Of a stretch of 64,000 nucleotides of DNA, positions 1 to 12,945 are shown one piece after another. The stretch is from the NCBI GenBank assembly GCA_963932465.1, contig OZ010786.1:268926411-268990410 (forward strand), written 5' to 3'. The notes below the pieces were generated by a model. That model was not told the origin of the DNA, did no database searches, and saw only the letters and a list, made by a program, of their open reading frames with translations. The DNA is from Maratus speciosus (lineage: Eukaryota; Arthropoda; Arachnida; Araneae; Salticidae). Each line of letters opens with the position of its first letter. The first letter of the stretch is position 1. The translations under genes and the position numbers were made by a program.

Positions 1-1107
1 AAACAAATTAAGTTTAAAAACAAACTAAACGTTTATTAAATAAAATATAAAACAATATGATTAAATATATTTCCAACAGTAAACAAATCTTTAAATTCTA
101 TTAAGTACATTCTGCTATCAAATTATACATATCTAGAAAAACATATTTAACAATAAAAGGAAAACTGACCTTGTGACACATAACGAAATAATCGCTTGAG
201 TGACTGTCCATGTTTAGATATATCCGTGAACTGCCGACAAACTAAATTATCACGATTCATATATATATATATATCGATGCTGAATAACACCAAGAAAACA
301 TTTCTTTAACGATGAAATTGCATTGCTGAAGAATATCACAAAACACTTAAAGTTGATGTATTAAACCATCCATAAATGAATTCACTCCGAGCTTCACTTT
401 AACGATCGCCATTCGTGACTCACAGCTTGCCATTTACTTGTTGACGAGAAAAACAGAGTCCGTACATGAAAACCGGAGTCGAAGTTGAAAACTATCGAAC
501 TCCCATTAGTAACCTCATAAATGGCTGACACAAGTTAAAGCAAGAGCAAGTAAAGTAATCATTCATTAAAAACCAACCGAACTTCTAAATGAACGTCCTC
601 AGCCATCGAAACTCCAGAGAGATAAAACACTGTTAAAAAGAGGAGGTGAAGAGAAAAGAAAATGGATCTGTATTTATATCAGCTGGGCGTTCAAATAAGA
701 TCTCATTACGCAATTCAAGGAGCAGCAGCAGACGAAACCATGACGAAAGATCGCACAGCCGATGTGCTGTAGACTCAAACGGACGACGCCATCTGGCAGC
801 GGATGTGGAACTAATATCGTGGCGGTCATTCGAATGAGATGCGTGCTCTTGAATGCATGAAAGCTGACAGCTGGAAAATGGATTGAAAAACGAAAGTACG
901 CCCGGGAAAGAAAGTAAATAAACTAAAGAACTTTACAAACAGGATAACTGAATTGGATAAAAGGTAAGTAAAGAAATGATTGACTTTATATTATTAATAA
1001 AATATATTTAAAGAATGTTAAAAGATATTCAAATAAAGAAATATATGAAATGTAGAGGAGATCTCTGGACAGTGTCAAGATAGGAACAAGGTGTTTTACA
1101 CTTATCA
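1..1107. repeat. Left LTR of a non-coding LTR element, cut by the window edge
   Basis: This is a direct repeat of 5940-7054. Base 1 aligns with 5958, so about 18 bases of this LTR lie outside the window. It ends in ..ACACTTATCA. Against the right copy I count roughly ten differences by eye: a 14-bp indel near position 100, one AT-dinucleotide length change and single substitutions. That implies recent insertion. A 63-codon open frame at 646-837 occurs in both LTRs with only silent or minor changes. It has no recognisable domain and I treat it as LTR sequence. Confidence 0.9.
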
Positions 1108-1110
1108 AAT

Positions 1111-1128
1111 GCCCCCCTCTTGACACTG
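1111..1128. promoter_or_regulatory. C-tract and 11-nt inverted repeat next to the left LTR
   Basis: GCCCCCCTCT directly follows the left LTR. On the minus strand it would be a polypurine tract beside a 3' LTR starting TGATAAGTG. TCTTGACACTG at 1118-1128 is the exact reverse complement of CAGTGTCAAGA at 1070-1080 inside the LTR. No tRNA-type primer site beginning TGG is evident at this junction. Confidence 0.4.
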
Positions 1129-4100
1129 GGACAGAATGAAAAGGTCAATGCCCAAAGAACTACTACAAACATGACTTTACATACTTTACAGACATGCTAG
1201 TGTCCACATGAGCTAAAAAAAGACCCAGCAACTCCAACCACTTAAAACCAGAAGAGCTTAATCTCACACTATAAAAGCATGAAACTGAAAACTGCAAAAA
1301 GGATGAACAGCCACTCAATGATTTAACATAAATTAATAAAGTTATAATAAACTTAACAAAATAAATATAACACATAATATACACATATATTAGTAAAAAA
1401 AGTAGGACACATTTCTCAGACCCCCCTGTGATTCATCACAATAGTATTCAATCAGTTATATTTCCACATGATTGATTTAAAAATTTACAATGTATTGAAG
1501 TGAAGGCATTCAGTATTAAACAATTTCTTAAAAACTTTTAAAATTGAAATTGCAAGTGAAACAACCATCTAACATACGTTCACCCCACAATTTGCCCCCC
1601 TAAAAAGAATTCAAAAGTGTGAAGATATATTTAGTAATCCAGCAAAAACTTAAACATGAAGCAGCCCTACCCGAAATAAAACATCTTTGACTTATCAAAG
1701 GTTTATACATCTTTAAATTCAACACCGTTCCTCACACATGATGTCAACGTAAAACGACTTTGTCTTAAGCAGGCAAACCCTCCTGGCCAGTAAAGGCTAC
1801 CACTTGACAAAAGTTGCAGAATGATAAATGCTCCTAGATAATGCTTCAAATACTGTGCGGTTTAATAAAGAAAATTCTATTATCCAAAAACAGATTTTCC
1901 TCCACGGACTTCCTCCGATCACTATACAATATACCTGAGAATCCTGCCAAATAATAATCTAATACTTAACAAAAGAAAAATATACTGTTGAAGCAAGACA
2001 CCTCACAAAGGGCCTACCAACATGCTGAAAAATTAGATCAGCATTCCCTCTTAGCACTGATGCCGAAGCACGCACACATTCCAAAAAGAAAAAAAAAAAA
2101 ATTTCTCCATCCAGTGCTAGCGGAAACCAGATAAAGAAATTTGCCTTTGGCCAAAGGTCTTCATTCGCGCCGATTCATACAACATTAACACGCAGGTATA
2201 TCCGACCGAACAGGAAAATCCCAGAAGATAAACTAAATCTCAATAAAAATCAATAATTCTGCTTAAATTCAAACATCAAGGAGCATTCCGTATTTTAAAC
2301 CATGAAAAACAGTTTTATAACATGACATCAATCAGTGGGAGAAAAACAAACGTATTCGTAGAAGGTATATAGTAAACACTCAAGTGCAAGAAATGATCAG
2401 GTTTCCATTATAAATATGAACCACTTTCTTAAAAACTTGCCACCTTGATCTCATAGAATACTTCAAAAATTCAGCAACTTTACTCAATTTATATATGTTG
2501 CATTCCAAACGTTCTCTAATCAATAAAATGCAACACAAAACTCGGGCAATGGCTACCATCAAAATGTTTTTGTAAACCACCGGGAAAAAGGATTTTAAAA
2601 CAGCTAACAGATATTCCAACAAAAGAATAACTTTCCTTCTCAGAGAAGGTAACCATTTTTGAATAGACTAGATATTCAAGCTTCTTCCATGACCTGACCC
2701 TTAAAAACAGTAAACTCATTAAACCCTAACCTTTCAACTTTTCCAGTAGACCATTAAACATAGCCAATCTAAAAAAACTTGAACTTGAATCAATGAAATT
2801 TTAGCATTTGATTCAATTCTAAAATATGCTATGTGATTGACATGTTGATCTAAAATGCTAAAGGCTACAAGAGATACTAGTCACAACAGCTACTTGTCCA
2901 TGACTTCCCAGAGTTTAAATTCTGAAACTTTACAAATATTGAAACTTTATTTAAAAAATTGAAATCCGGAATCTCCACAAAGTTAAAATTGATCCAGATT
3001 GATTAAAAGTTAATCTTACAGCACATAAACTTGTTCCATATTGCAAAGAACATGCAGGCCAAAAGGGGAAAAATTTAACCAAATGATTTTAAATATATTA
3101 AAAAAAACCATCTTTAAAACTTCAACATATGTAATATAACATAAGAAAATGTAAAAACTTAAACAATTAAAAATATTGCACATTATATCTATTGCGTTTA
3201 ATAGCTACAACCAAAAAGTCCCCCCCTCAAAAAGTTTCCATCAGGAATCAATCGAAAATCACAGTGCCTTAAAAATAACATTGACACAAGATAATCAATT
3301 TAAACCAAGAAAACATATTTAAATGAGTAGAGGAACCCATATGGCCAGCAGAAATTACGTAAATTTAATTTTAATAAATAGTGAAAATTAAACATTGTCG
3401 TAATAGAGTTTCTCAAAACATATCCCACCTAATTTAGGGATAAAATATTTAAGTGTAGACTCAAATTCTATGTCATTACACTTAACTTAAATTCAAAAGA
3501 TCTTAAGGAAAAGAAACTTACTAAAACTACAGACAATGAGAAAAAAAAAAAAAAAATTAAACTTGCAATCTTTTCATATAAAAAAAACTGCTTAAAGAGA
3601 TTAAAAAAAAACTGAATGATTAACCCCAATTAATGGCCACAAATCCTTATTTTTAAAATATGAACCCACAAGAACTTTCTTAGAGTTCTACTTTTAAAAA
3701 GGTTCTAATTCAAAGTACAGCTGCAAGAAAACATTTCAAAATATACATTTATGAGATTATCAATCAGGGCAAACAGTATAAAATGAATAAATTAAAACAA
3801 ATTCATCTCTATTCACAGAATATACATTAAACAAAAACAATGAATAAGTCACTGAATTGAAAACATCTTAATCAACTGATTTCAAATATAGTCCAGCAAT
3901 TGCATATGACTATTTAAAATGAAAGGTCAAAGTTGAAAATTCATAACTCAGCGACTAAAAAGGATTATATTTAATATTCAAAAAAAAAAATTATGAAAAA
4001 GCATATTTATTGAATATGACCCTCTGTTAAAGTCTAAAAAGCATAAGTAAAAAAAAACTTAACTTTGACTGAAAATAGGAAATTATACTTGTAAAAGCTA

Positions 4101-5924
4101 TCCAAATAAATTTTTGGGTAATCGAGCTAGACCCTATTTAAGAAAATTCTTAAACAGTCGAACTTCCAAAAACCTATTGATAGTTAAAGACCATTCTATT
4201 AATAAAATCAAAAGAAATTTTAAACAACTGTTAAGTTGAAGAATTTACATTTAAACTATTGAAACTATTGAATATATTATATAAGAGGGTCAAAGGATTA
4301 ACTGTAAATGAAACAAACTTTAAAATTTAAAGTTAACCAGAGTCAGGTAGATAGGCCATCATAATCTGTTTAACAGAAATTATGACATTTCAAAAGAATT
4401 GCCCCCATTAAAAATTTCTAACCTGACAAGATTTTTAACAAAAACTAAACATAAAACATGATTTATTTTTTTAAAAATATTACCCCGATCAACAACTATC
4501 AATTTCTGATAAAATATCTAAAGAGCAATAACAGACATTTAACTATCTTTAAAACCTGAAGAAAACTTCCCTCTTTAAATATCTATATTTTAAAAATTTA
4601 ATTAAAAAAAAACTATACTGATTAACAGCATAAAGATTCCGAAATTTCAAAATACTTTCATTATACTCTTTACACACACATTAAAAATTTATAAGAAGCA
4701 ATTGTAGAAAGGTAAAACATGATGGCATACGCTTTAAAATGCATAAAACTTCCCTTAAAAGACTTAAATACATTTGAAAAACCATCCAATGAACCATCTT
4801 GGGATCTAAAGAAAAGCATGTGTTATCCCTCCGGATCTCGAATTTGTGTGGCTAAAATAGATTCAGGAACACTAAATGTTCAACTTTTCGATCCATAAAT
4901 GTCTCAAAAAAGAGTTCTGTATATTGGTAAAAATTCAAAAACATGAGTTTCCAAAAATTGATACGGCTTCAAACAGGCTCTTTCACATAACAAGATAACA
5001 TCCATCATCATTCCCGCCCAGCACGCAACCATTGCAATACTGGGGGATACACCATTAGGCACTTCTTGAAAAAAATCAAACATTCTTCAAATACTGCAGA
5101 TGACGAACTTAAAAAAACTTGACAAACATGAAGATTTCACTGAACACTTCAGATTATAGAAGCACTGTTGACTGGAGCACTAAAAATGATTCACTTCACA
5201 ATGATTAAACCTCAACTTAACTTGAAAACACATGAATCAATATATGCAAATCAAGGCAGATTCTTTAGCTTAAAAATATGTCGAACATCTTTCGAAGAAA
5301 AAGGTAAGGATTCAGTCAACTACTAATATAGATGACACTTGTTTTAAAATGTAAACTTGAACACTGTCTTCTTCAAATAGGCAATTATTGTAGATATGCC
5401 ATGAGGTCAAAAAAAAAATTCTCAAACTTATTTACTTTATCAAAAACTTTTAGTTTACCTTTAAAAAATTTCAAATATACCATATAAACCTTCTATTACT
5501 TTAAAAAAAAATTCAAAATTATCAAAAATATTCAATTTACAAACGTAAAAATATTATAAACTAATCGCCCCCCCCATCGCAAAGCATCGCTAAATAGCTA
5601 ATGGGGTTAGCGTTCACCACCATAATACCGTCCCCTAAGGGTTAAATATGGTAATTATAAAAATAAAACAAAACAGAATATATATTTAAAAAAAAATTTT
5701 TTTTTTAAACACATAAATTACGATTTATTTAACTATTATAACAAAAAAAAATTTTCAATTTTTAAATGAAGTTTCTATTAAATTTTAAACTATTAACACA
5801 GTTAGGGACGGGCCCATAATCGTGATGTCATTAAATTAACGACAAGGATTTAAGTTAGCAAAGTTTAAAGTAATACACAATGAAAGCAAAAGCTAAATGT
5901 CCCATTTGGGTTTTAAATAGTTAT

Positions 5925-5939
5925 GAAAAAGATAAGAGA
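5925..5939 (+). promoter_or_regulatory. Polypurine-tract-like sequence before the right LTR
   Basis: GAAAAAGATAAGAGA (one non-purine base) abuts the TG that starts the right LTR at 5940. Read on the plus strand it is a good candidate primer for second-strand synthesis. It competes with the minus-strand purine tract at 1111-1120, so the element's direction is undecided. Confidence 0.4.
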
Positions 5940-7054
5940 TGTATGGTGGCGAAATGAAAACAAATTAAGTTTAAAAACAAACTAAACGTTTATTAAATAA
6001 AATATAAAACAATATGATTAAATATATTTCCAACAGTAAACAAATCTTTAAATTCTGCTATCAAATTATACATATCTAGAAAAACATATTTAACAATAAA
6101 AGGAAAACTGACCTCGTGACACATAACGAAATAATCGCTTGAGTGACTGTCCATGTTTAGATATATCTGTGAACTGCCGACAAACTAAATTATCACGATT
6201 CATATATATATATATATATATCGATGCTGAATAACACCAAGAAAACATTTCTTTAACGATGAAATTGCATTGCTGAAGAATATCACAAAACACTTAAAGT
6301 TGATGTATTAAACCATCCATAAATGAATTCACTCCGAGCTTCACTTTAACGATCGCCATTCGTGACTCACAGCTTGCCATTTACTTGTTGACGAGAAAAA
6401 CAGAGTCCGTACATGAAAACCGGAGTCGAAGTTGAAAACTATCGAACTCCCATTAGTAACCTCATAAATGGCTGACACAAGTTAAAGCAAGAGCAAGTAA
6501 AGTAATCATTCATTAAAAACCAACCGAACTTCTAAATGAACGTCCTCAGCCATCGAAACTCCAGAGAGATAAAACACTGTTAAAAAGAGGAGGTGAAGAG
6601 AAAAGAAAATGGATCTGTATTTATATCAGCCGGGCGTTCAAATAAGATCTCATTACGCAATTCAAGGAGCAGCAGCAGACGAAACCATGACGAAAGATCG
6701 CACAGCCGATGTGCCGTAGACTCAAACGGACGACGCCATCTGGCGGCGGATGTGGAACTAATATCATGGCGGTCATTCGAATGAGATGCGTGCTCTTGAA
6801 TGCATGAAAGCTGACAGCTGGAAAATGGATTGAAAAACGAAAGTACGCCCGGGAAAGAAAGTAAATAAACTAAAGAACTTTACAAACAGGATAACTGAAT
6901 TGGATAAAAGGTAAGTAAAGAAATGATTGACTTTATATTATTAATAAAATATATTTAAAGAATGTTAAAAGATATTAAAATAAAGAAATATATGAAATGT
7001 AGAGGAGATCTCTGGACAGTGTCAAGATAGGAACAAGGTGTTTTACACTTATCA
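5940..7054. repeat. Right LTR of the non-coding LTR element
   Basis: Complete copy beginning TGTATGGTGGCG and ending ACACTTATCA, so the ends are TG..CA as is usual for LTRs. The flank on its right (GATTTTGAATCC) is also found at 12946, so the element seems to have inserted into or beside a copy of that repeat. The target duplication cannot be checked because the left flank is outside the window. Confidence 0.9.
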
Positions 7055-7808
7055 GATTTTGAATCCGTGAGAAAATATCCTAAAACAACAGAGTTTTATT
7101 TACAGAAACAAAAGAAAGGTTTTTTTTATAACAACATTTAAATGTTGTAAAAAACAATTTTACTAAGAGAAATAAATAAAAAAAAAGGAGGGTGGGGGGG
7201 GGGGGTATTTAGTTCAGGGTGTCTACAGAATCTGGAAATTAGGGAATCATGGAAAAATCAGGGAGGTTTATCACTCTGGAAAAATCAGGGAAATGTCAGG
7301 GAACTTTGTAAAAATACTGGAAAATCAGGGAAATTTGTCTATATTGTGAAAATATTTGCATTTTCACCTTGCCAACGAGAGTGATTCGTCTATTTTATGT
7401 ACCATAATTTTTCACATGCTGATTAATCTTTCTCAATATTTGTTAAAAAATGCGCATGTTTTTGATATTTAACGTAAATTAAGGTGATCAGATGTCCTGA
7501 TTTTCTGTACATAGCACTTATATTGAAGGCAATTTACACATTTTAAAAAAATTATAAGTCTTAGAATTGAATATTTTTTCCGAAAATGAAACTTTCTGGT
7601 CACCCTATATCCATTGGCTTCTATATAATGTTGGACTAATGAAGTTGGACGCTATGAAGTTAGTTGAGTTCGGATTTATAAAACTGTCAACCAATACTTA
7701 ATGAATATTAGGCAATTTTTATATTTTTCTCCCAAATGAGATATTAGGAAGCTGGATAAGTGTGTTATACGAGGAATCGGCATACAAGAAAAAATACCGT
7801 ATACATAC
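7055..7808. repeat. Repeat copy A (CAGGGTGTCTACAGAA family)
   Basis: Nearly identical to 12946-13692. It includes a G-tract, then the terminal motif CAGGGTGTCTACAGAA at 7215 followed by several short units of the type 'GGAAAATCAGGGAAAT'. After position 7808 the similarity stops abruptly, so this copy lacks the right terminus present in copy B. Confidence 0.8.
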
Positions 7809-8646
7809 TCTGCACTCCAGGACTTCATTCTTTGATCCGCCGAAAAGGTCCGCATCTGGAATCAGCAAAATGCAGGTGGAAGCGAAGCTACCCTCACCTC
7901 CGTTGGTCGCTGCACCATATATGTTTAACGAAGTTGTAGGTTAATGCGTGTCAATGAAACTTAGAATGCACACATTTTACCTTTTGTAAATGAATGGCCC
8001 AAGTTCGTACAATTACTATTTTATTAAACACAGAGGTGAGGGTGCTGGGCAAGGACATTACAGAGGCAGTTGCAAGAAGGCAAGTGAGAGGGAGGCAAAT
8101 ACATTACATTTCTTCTGACTTACATTCTCACCAAATAAATCGCCAAAAAGGGTTACAGCACTTTTTTCTGATAGGGAGATCTTCATATAAAGATTGGCGT
8201 GTTTTATCGCCTTTGTTCTTGAATTCAATTCAAAATCCCATAAAAATTTCATACTGCGGTTTATAGACAAAACATTGTACATGGATTGAAACTCTCAATA
8301 CCAAAAAAGGATATGATTTAAGGTTTTTGTTAAGCTTGCATTTCTCTCGGCGAATTTGGCCTGTGATCAATACCCATATATGGTCATGAAAAAGTTCTGA
8401 TAGCATGCATCGAACTAAGTTCGCATCTGGTTTTAAAACTGTTATTTTGGAAGGGGGGGGGTTTGTAATTATTGCGAATTTTAAAGATAGGGATTGTATT
8501 AAAATAAAAGGGGTTATGTTAAAGGTTTCATAAGATTTCTTCTAATGATTTAAATGGAGCTGGAGGTAAGACTAAAAAATAAACTAGGGAAAAATTAAGA
8601 ATTGAAAGGATGAAAGGGGAGATTATTTTAATATATAATTTTGATA
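7809..8646. other. Unassigned DNA between repeat A and the BEL/Pao relic
   Basis: No supported gene. Overlapping open frames of 75-90 codons on opposite strands near 7994-8282 share one stretch and show no known motif. A G-tract lies near 8453. The region may be decayed retroelement sequence downstream of the gag-protease relic. Confidence 0.4.
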
Positions 8647-10260
8647 TTATACCTGTTTCCATGGGAGACGCATTTCATATCTATTATTTGTAAAACGTAC
8701 CGTTTCCTGAAATCTCTCTAGGATTTCTTCATTTTTTACACTATCTGGGTAATCCTTAATTCCTAACAATTCTAAACCCCAAAAGGCTTTCATATCCAAT
8801 TCATTTTGATTTTCTAATAAATGGCAATTAAATTTACTTTCATTTTTATCATGTATTTTTCCACCCGCGATCCATCCTAAATGAGAGTTTTGTAAAGTTA
8901 TAGAACCATCCGGAATTTGTATTTGACCAGATAATAACAATTCATAATATATATCTGCTCCAAATAATACCTGAACTCGCTGAGGTAAAAAAAATTTTGG
9001 ATTAGCATAAGTTAGATTCTGTGGTAGGTGCAGATTAGAAATATTTACAGCGCTTGAAGGGGTTAAATCAATTATTTTAGAAACTAAAAACATATTAGAT
9101 GATTTTTTTAAACTTCTATCTTTGTTGGAAATTTCTACATGTACTTTGTTTTTCATTTTACAGACAATCATTTAATCCAGCAATTAATGACCTTACATTG
9201 TATTTTTGCAATCCCAAAATCTCGGAAGCAGAATAAGAAATTAATGATACATTGCTGGCTCTATCCAATATCGCAATAAAAGGAAAAAACAAATCATTAA
9301 TTCCTTTTAAATAAATCACAGCTGTAGAAATCCAACCACTATAACTGACGCCTGCCTGACAGATTTTATTCCTAATTATTTTGACAGCTCAAGGTAAACG
9401 CATTTGATGTATGTTCTGTCGATGTATGTTCTGTTGTATTTGAATTTATCTGATCTTCCGTTTGTTTTCAATTGCAGTTGCTTCATAATATAATTACCTT
9501 GTTTATTTTCATGAGTAGGTTTTGAAAATTTAGCTCCATGAAGAGTACTGTGATGGTTGGAAAAACAAATCTTACATTTATTATTTAATTTATTGCATTG
9601 ATTAACAGTAGTAACATAATTGAAATTTCCATATTTCATTCAATTTCTCCTGAACCAGTAAATCTAAATACTTCTGACATCTAAAAATCATATGGGGTTG
9701 ATTGCATAAAGGGCAGTTAATATTGTCATTTTGTAAGACAAAAGTTTTTGGTTTAAGTAATTTCATACCTAGATTTTGTAACGGTAGTACTTTTTGTGCA
9801 TTTTCGAGAGTTTGAGCTCTTTTCAGTAAAAAATCGATAAATACTTGCCAGTCAGGCAATTCGTTACAATTAAGACTCATTTCAAATGCTTTTATTGACT
9901 CATCATTGATTCTTTGTAAAACAAAATACTTTAAAATGGATTCCGATAAGTTATTATTTTCTAGTACTTACTGTTTAAGAGCTCTCAAATGACTCAATAA
10001 ATTATCCACCAAATTGTGGATTTGTTTCGTATTTTCAATTTTTATTTTGTTGTTACTCAACAACTCTGAAATATGACTATTTATGATGAGTCTTTTGTTT
10101 TCAAATCTCTTTTTTAAAGCTTTGAACAAGGAAGCATAAGAATCATAAATATTTTGTAATTGTTTCACAGGGCCCTGTTAAGGCTGATTGTAAATAATAT
10201 AATTTTTGAGCATCATTTAACTCATCATTGTTATCAATTAAAGTGATGAACTGTAATTTA
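8647..10260 (-). pseudogene. Decayed BEL/Pao retrotransposon gag-protease region
   Basis: Read right to left on the minus strand, pieces in several frames follow the BEL/Pao order. About 10170-10258 encodes a gag segment like DUF1759 (LIDNNDELNDAQKLYYLQ). A frameshift leads to the helical gag part (9968-10168). Two zinc-knuckle-like pieces follow, with CPLCNQPHMIFRC near 9700 and CKICFSNHHSTLH near 9550. Next is a peptidase A17-like start around 9270, where the expected D-S/T-G is replaced by DRAS. The last piece (8647-9171) has FGADIYYELL, GWIAGG and FWGLELLGI, typical of the end of the BEL/Pao protease and its linker to RT. No RT follows. Frameshifts, a stop near 9173 and the changed active site mark it as dead. 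BEL/Pao elements are invertebrate LTR retrotransposons. Confidence 0.85.
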
Positions 10261-12945
10261 AAAGTTTAGTACCACAGTATCTGAAATCATAGACATTACT
10301 AGTCTGTAACTGATTGAATTAGGTATAAAAATATCCAAAGGCGATGATTCAAGTGTTCTAAATGAGTGCTGCAGTTCTGCAGGATCAAAACGTTGTCCGT
10401 GATATCTCTGGTCGTCTCTAAATAAGGACTGTATAAACTATACACTAAAACGAAGTTATATTTCTTACTTAATTGAGATTCAAGGTAAAACTTAACAAAT
10501 TAATTTATAAAGTTTCAAAAGGGACTGAGTGGTCGATACACTTCGAATTATGTAAAAAAAAAAAAAAAAAAAAAAAATCTGGCTGGAAATCTGTCCCATG
10601 CACCTTCCAGTCCTCAGCACTCAGTAGCGCCCTCTCACTAACAATTGTTATAAATGGAGGAAACAGTGACACTATTTTGTGTTAAGGATTTTTGTGTTGA
10701 GCAGTTAAATTTCCCTATATTTGAATCCTGTATATTAATAAGCATAAAAATAACTTCTTGCTGAATTATTAAAATTATTGAAAAGATAAAAAATTATCCA
10801 ATGATAAACCAATGCTACTTTTAATGAACTTCAAAAAAATCATAACAAATTAATGAAGCAATACAGGATTCTCGATTTATCTGCTCAGGTAGACCCCAAC
10901 AATATTCATAGAATCGGTTTGTGTATGACCATAAAAAGACAACTTAATAACAGATAAATTTATTTATTTATAGGAAATTAAAACATACCACTAGAAATAT
11001 TCTTTAATTGTAAAAATTATAGGAAAGAAATTTAACTAAACAGAGATAGTAGATTAATTTAAGATTTTTGAATAAGTTAAAAAATAGTGCTAGGTGCTGA
11101 AACATGTAAACAGATTGCTCAGTCATACACAAATCCAATTCCATGGGCAGTAATCGTGAAGTTGTCAAATATTTCGGTTGTTAATTTTCTTAACTATTTT
11201 ACACTTTTTTCATATAGTAATGTTTCCAAAATTATATGTATATATTTTTTAATAACTTGTTATCCTTTTAATTAGAAAGTCTTAATATTTTTATATAATG
11301 ATTCCCTTTTACTGAAAAAAAAAAAAAAAATCTAGAGAAGCAATATTCTTCTTCTATTAACAATTCAATTTACTTGTGAACAATTTTAAACTTTATTTTT
11401 TAAATTAGTCTATCATGATTATAAATTGATTAGCTTAACTGTGACAAAACTATGTAATTGTTTTTAACTTAAATAGGACTTGTATATTTATTATTACTAT
11501 TTTTTTTTTATATATATAAAACATTATAGTTTTTAATATCAGTGTTATTTACTAGATTCAATAAAAGCAGAAATTTAGTTTAAATGTTATAATTTTATTT
11601 AATTAATTGATAAGGTTAAGTTTCTCTATATTTAGTACAAACATATGCAATCAAACTTTTATAACTTAATTACAAGATTTAAGTCTTATGAATCACTTAT
11701 TTTACATTGAAATTCTTAAGAGGATACTTATATAGAAGTGTGAGAATGGCAATCAACATTATTAAAATTATAAGAATTATAAAATAACAGATGGAATTAA
11801 TAAAAATCAGACTTACATTTTCTTTTTTATCAAACAGGTATATGTTTCCTCTACAGCATAATAAAACGACTTTTTGAGCTGGCAGTGCTGCAGTCTTAAT
11901 TTGTTTACTTTAGCTAATAGGATGCTTGGGGAGTGATAACTTCACTACTGATTGCCTGAATACCACTCCTAATAACAACAGAGCATATTTTAGTAATATT
12001 TAAGGAAAATGCAGGTACTGTTGTGTAGAGGTTGGACTGCTGGGCTTGATGAACAATGAAGATTTATCTAGCTTTCATCCTTATACCCACTTTGCAGTCA
12101 TTCTCTGAAAACACTGTAAAATAGCAGACAGTTGCGTAGGCATTGGAATGCTGGACTATTAAATAGCAGGCCTCCGATTTACGGGGAAAAGAAGCTATTT
12201 CCCTTCATTTTTACCAAACACTAGTTTACTTGGACAGGCACTTCTCAGCACTTTTATAATTCACTATTCAAGGCTTTCACGATTTTTTTTCCTTGGTATC
12301 ACCCCGACACTTATCTTAGTGAACCATTTTTTTTTTTTTTGTATATCTTCTCAATATGTTTTTTGTCTTCATACTGACCTTTTCATGACCCCAAAAACAG
12401 GTGTGGTGTATCTGATCCCCCTAGGCCTGTCTAATATTTTACATTTTGCTGCACTACTGGCTACTTTTTAAGGCTACTTTTTAAAAACAACTCACCACAC
12501 CAACGCCAACTCGGCCTCCAAGAACAACTTTTTCTTCCCACGTTTTTCGCAGGAAGCCAGAAAAGGGTGGGAGGCTAAAACTGTCCTCATTGTTTAATTT
12601 CTTCCCTGACAAAACCATTTTCTGTTACTATGCACCCTCTAGCAATGGGGACCCCACATGGTGCAGCAATTCTCCGAAATTTTGCAATTCCCATTCTCGA
12701 CCCCCAAAGAAGCAAGTTGCACCTGTTTCTTAAGCTATATTTCTGTCGTAAAAAGAGTTATAAAAATCGTTTTGGAAAAGGGGCCATTACTATGCTATGG
12801 GCAAAGACACTTTCATACACAATACCCATGTATCTAATATGTACATGTGTGTGGCCCCAATTACTGCCGGAAGCTATGTATTTGTAGGACTTGAACATAG
12901 CTTGCATTTACCCAAACACCTGCTTGTAAAAGAAAGAAAACAGTG
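10261..12945. other. AT-rich DNA without recognised features
   Basis: A poly-A run lies near 10554-10577 and several T-tracts occur. 12360-12890 is somewhat richer in GC and has an 85-codon frame at 12630-12887 that I do not recognise. No splice-bounded coding segment could be supported. Confidence 0.4.

Larger units (their letters stand above)
1108..5939. mobile_element. Non-coding interior of a LARD-like LTR element
   Basis: This 4.8 kb stretch lies between two near-identical LTRs, yet no frame on either strand exceeds about 80 codons and no gag, protease, RT, RNase H or integrase motif is seen. The plus strand is visibly A-rich throughout. Short C-tracts recur (about 1111, 1590, 3217, 4400 and 5568). 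On the minus strand these are purine tracts. Long LTRs with a multi-kilobase non-coding core match the class called LARD, which depends on proteins from other elements. Orientation is unresolved because each boundary offers a plausible polypurine tract. Confidence 0.8.

Noticed and set aside
8058..8282. Overlapping frames on both strands as an extension of the BEL/Pao pol
   Set aside because: I looked for RT motifs after the protease end at 8647 and found none in these frames.
12630..12887. 85-codon frame in a GC-richer patch
   Set aside because: No splice sites, no recognised domain and no homologous copy in the window.
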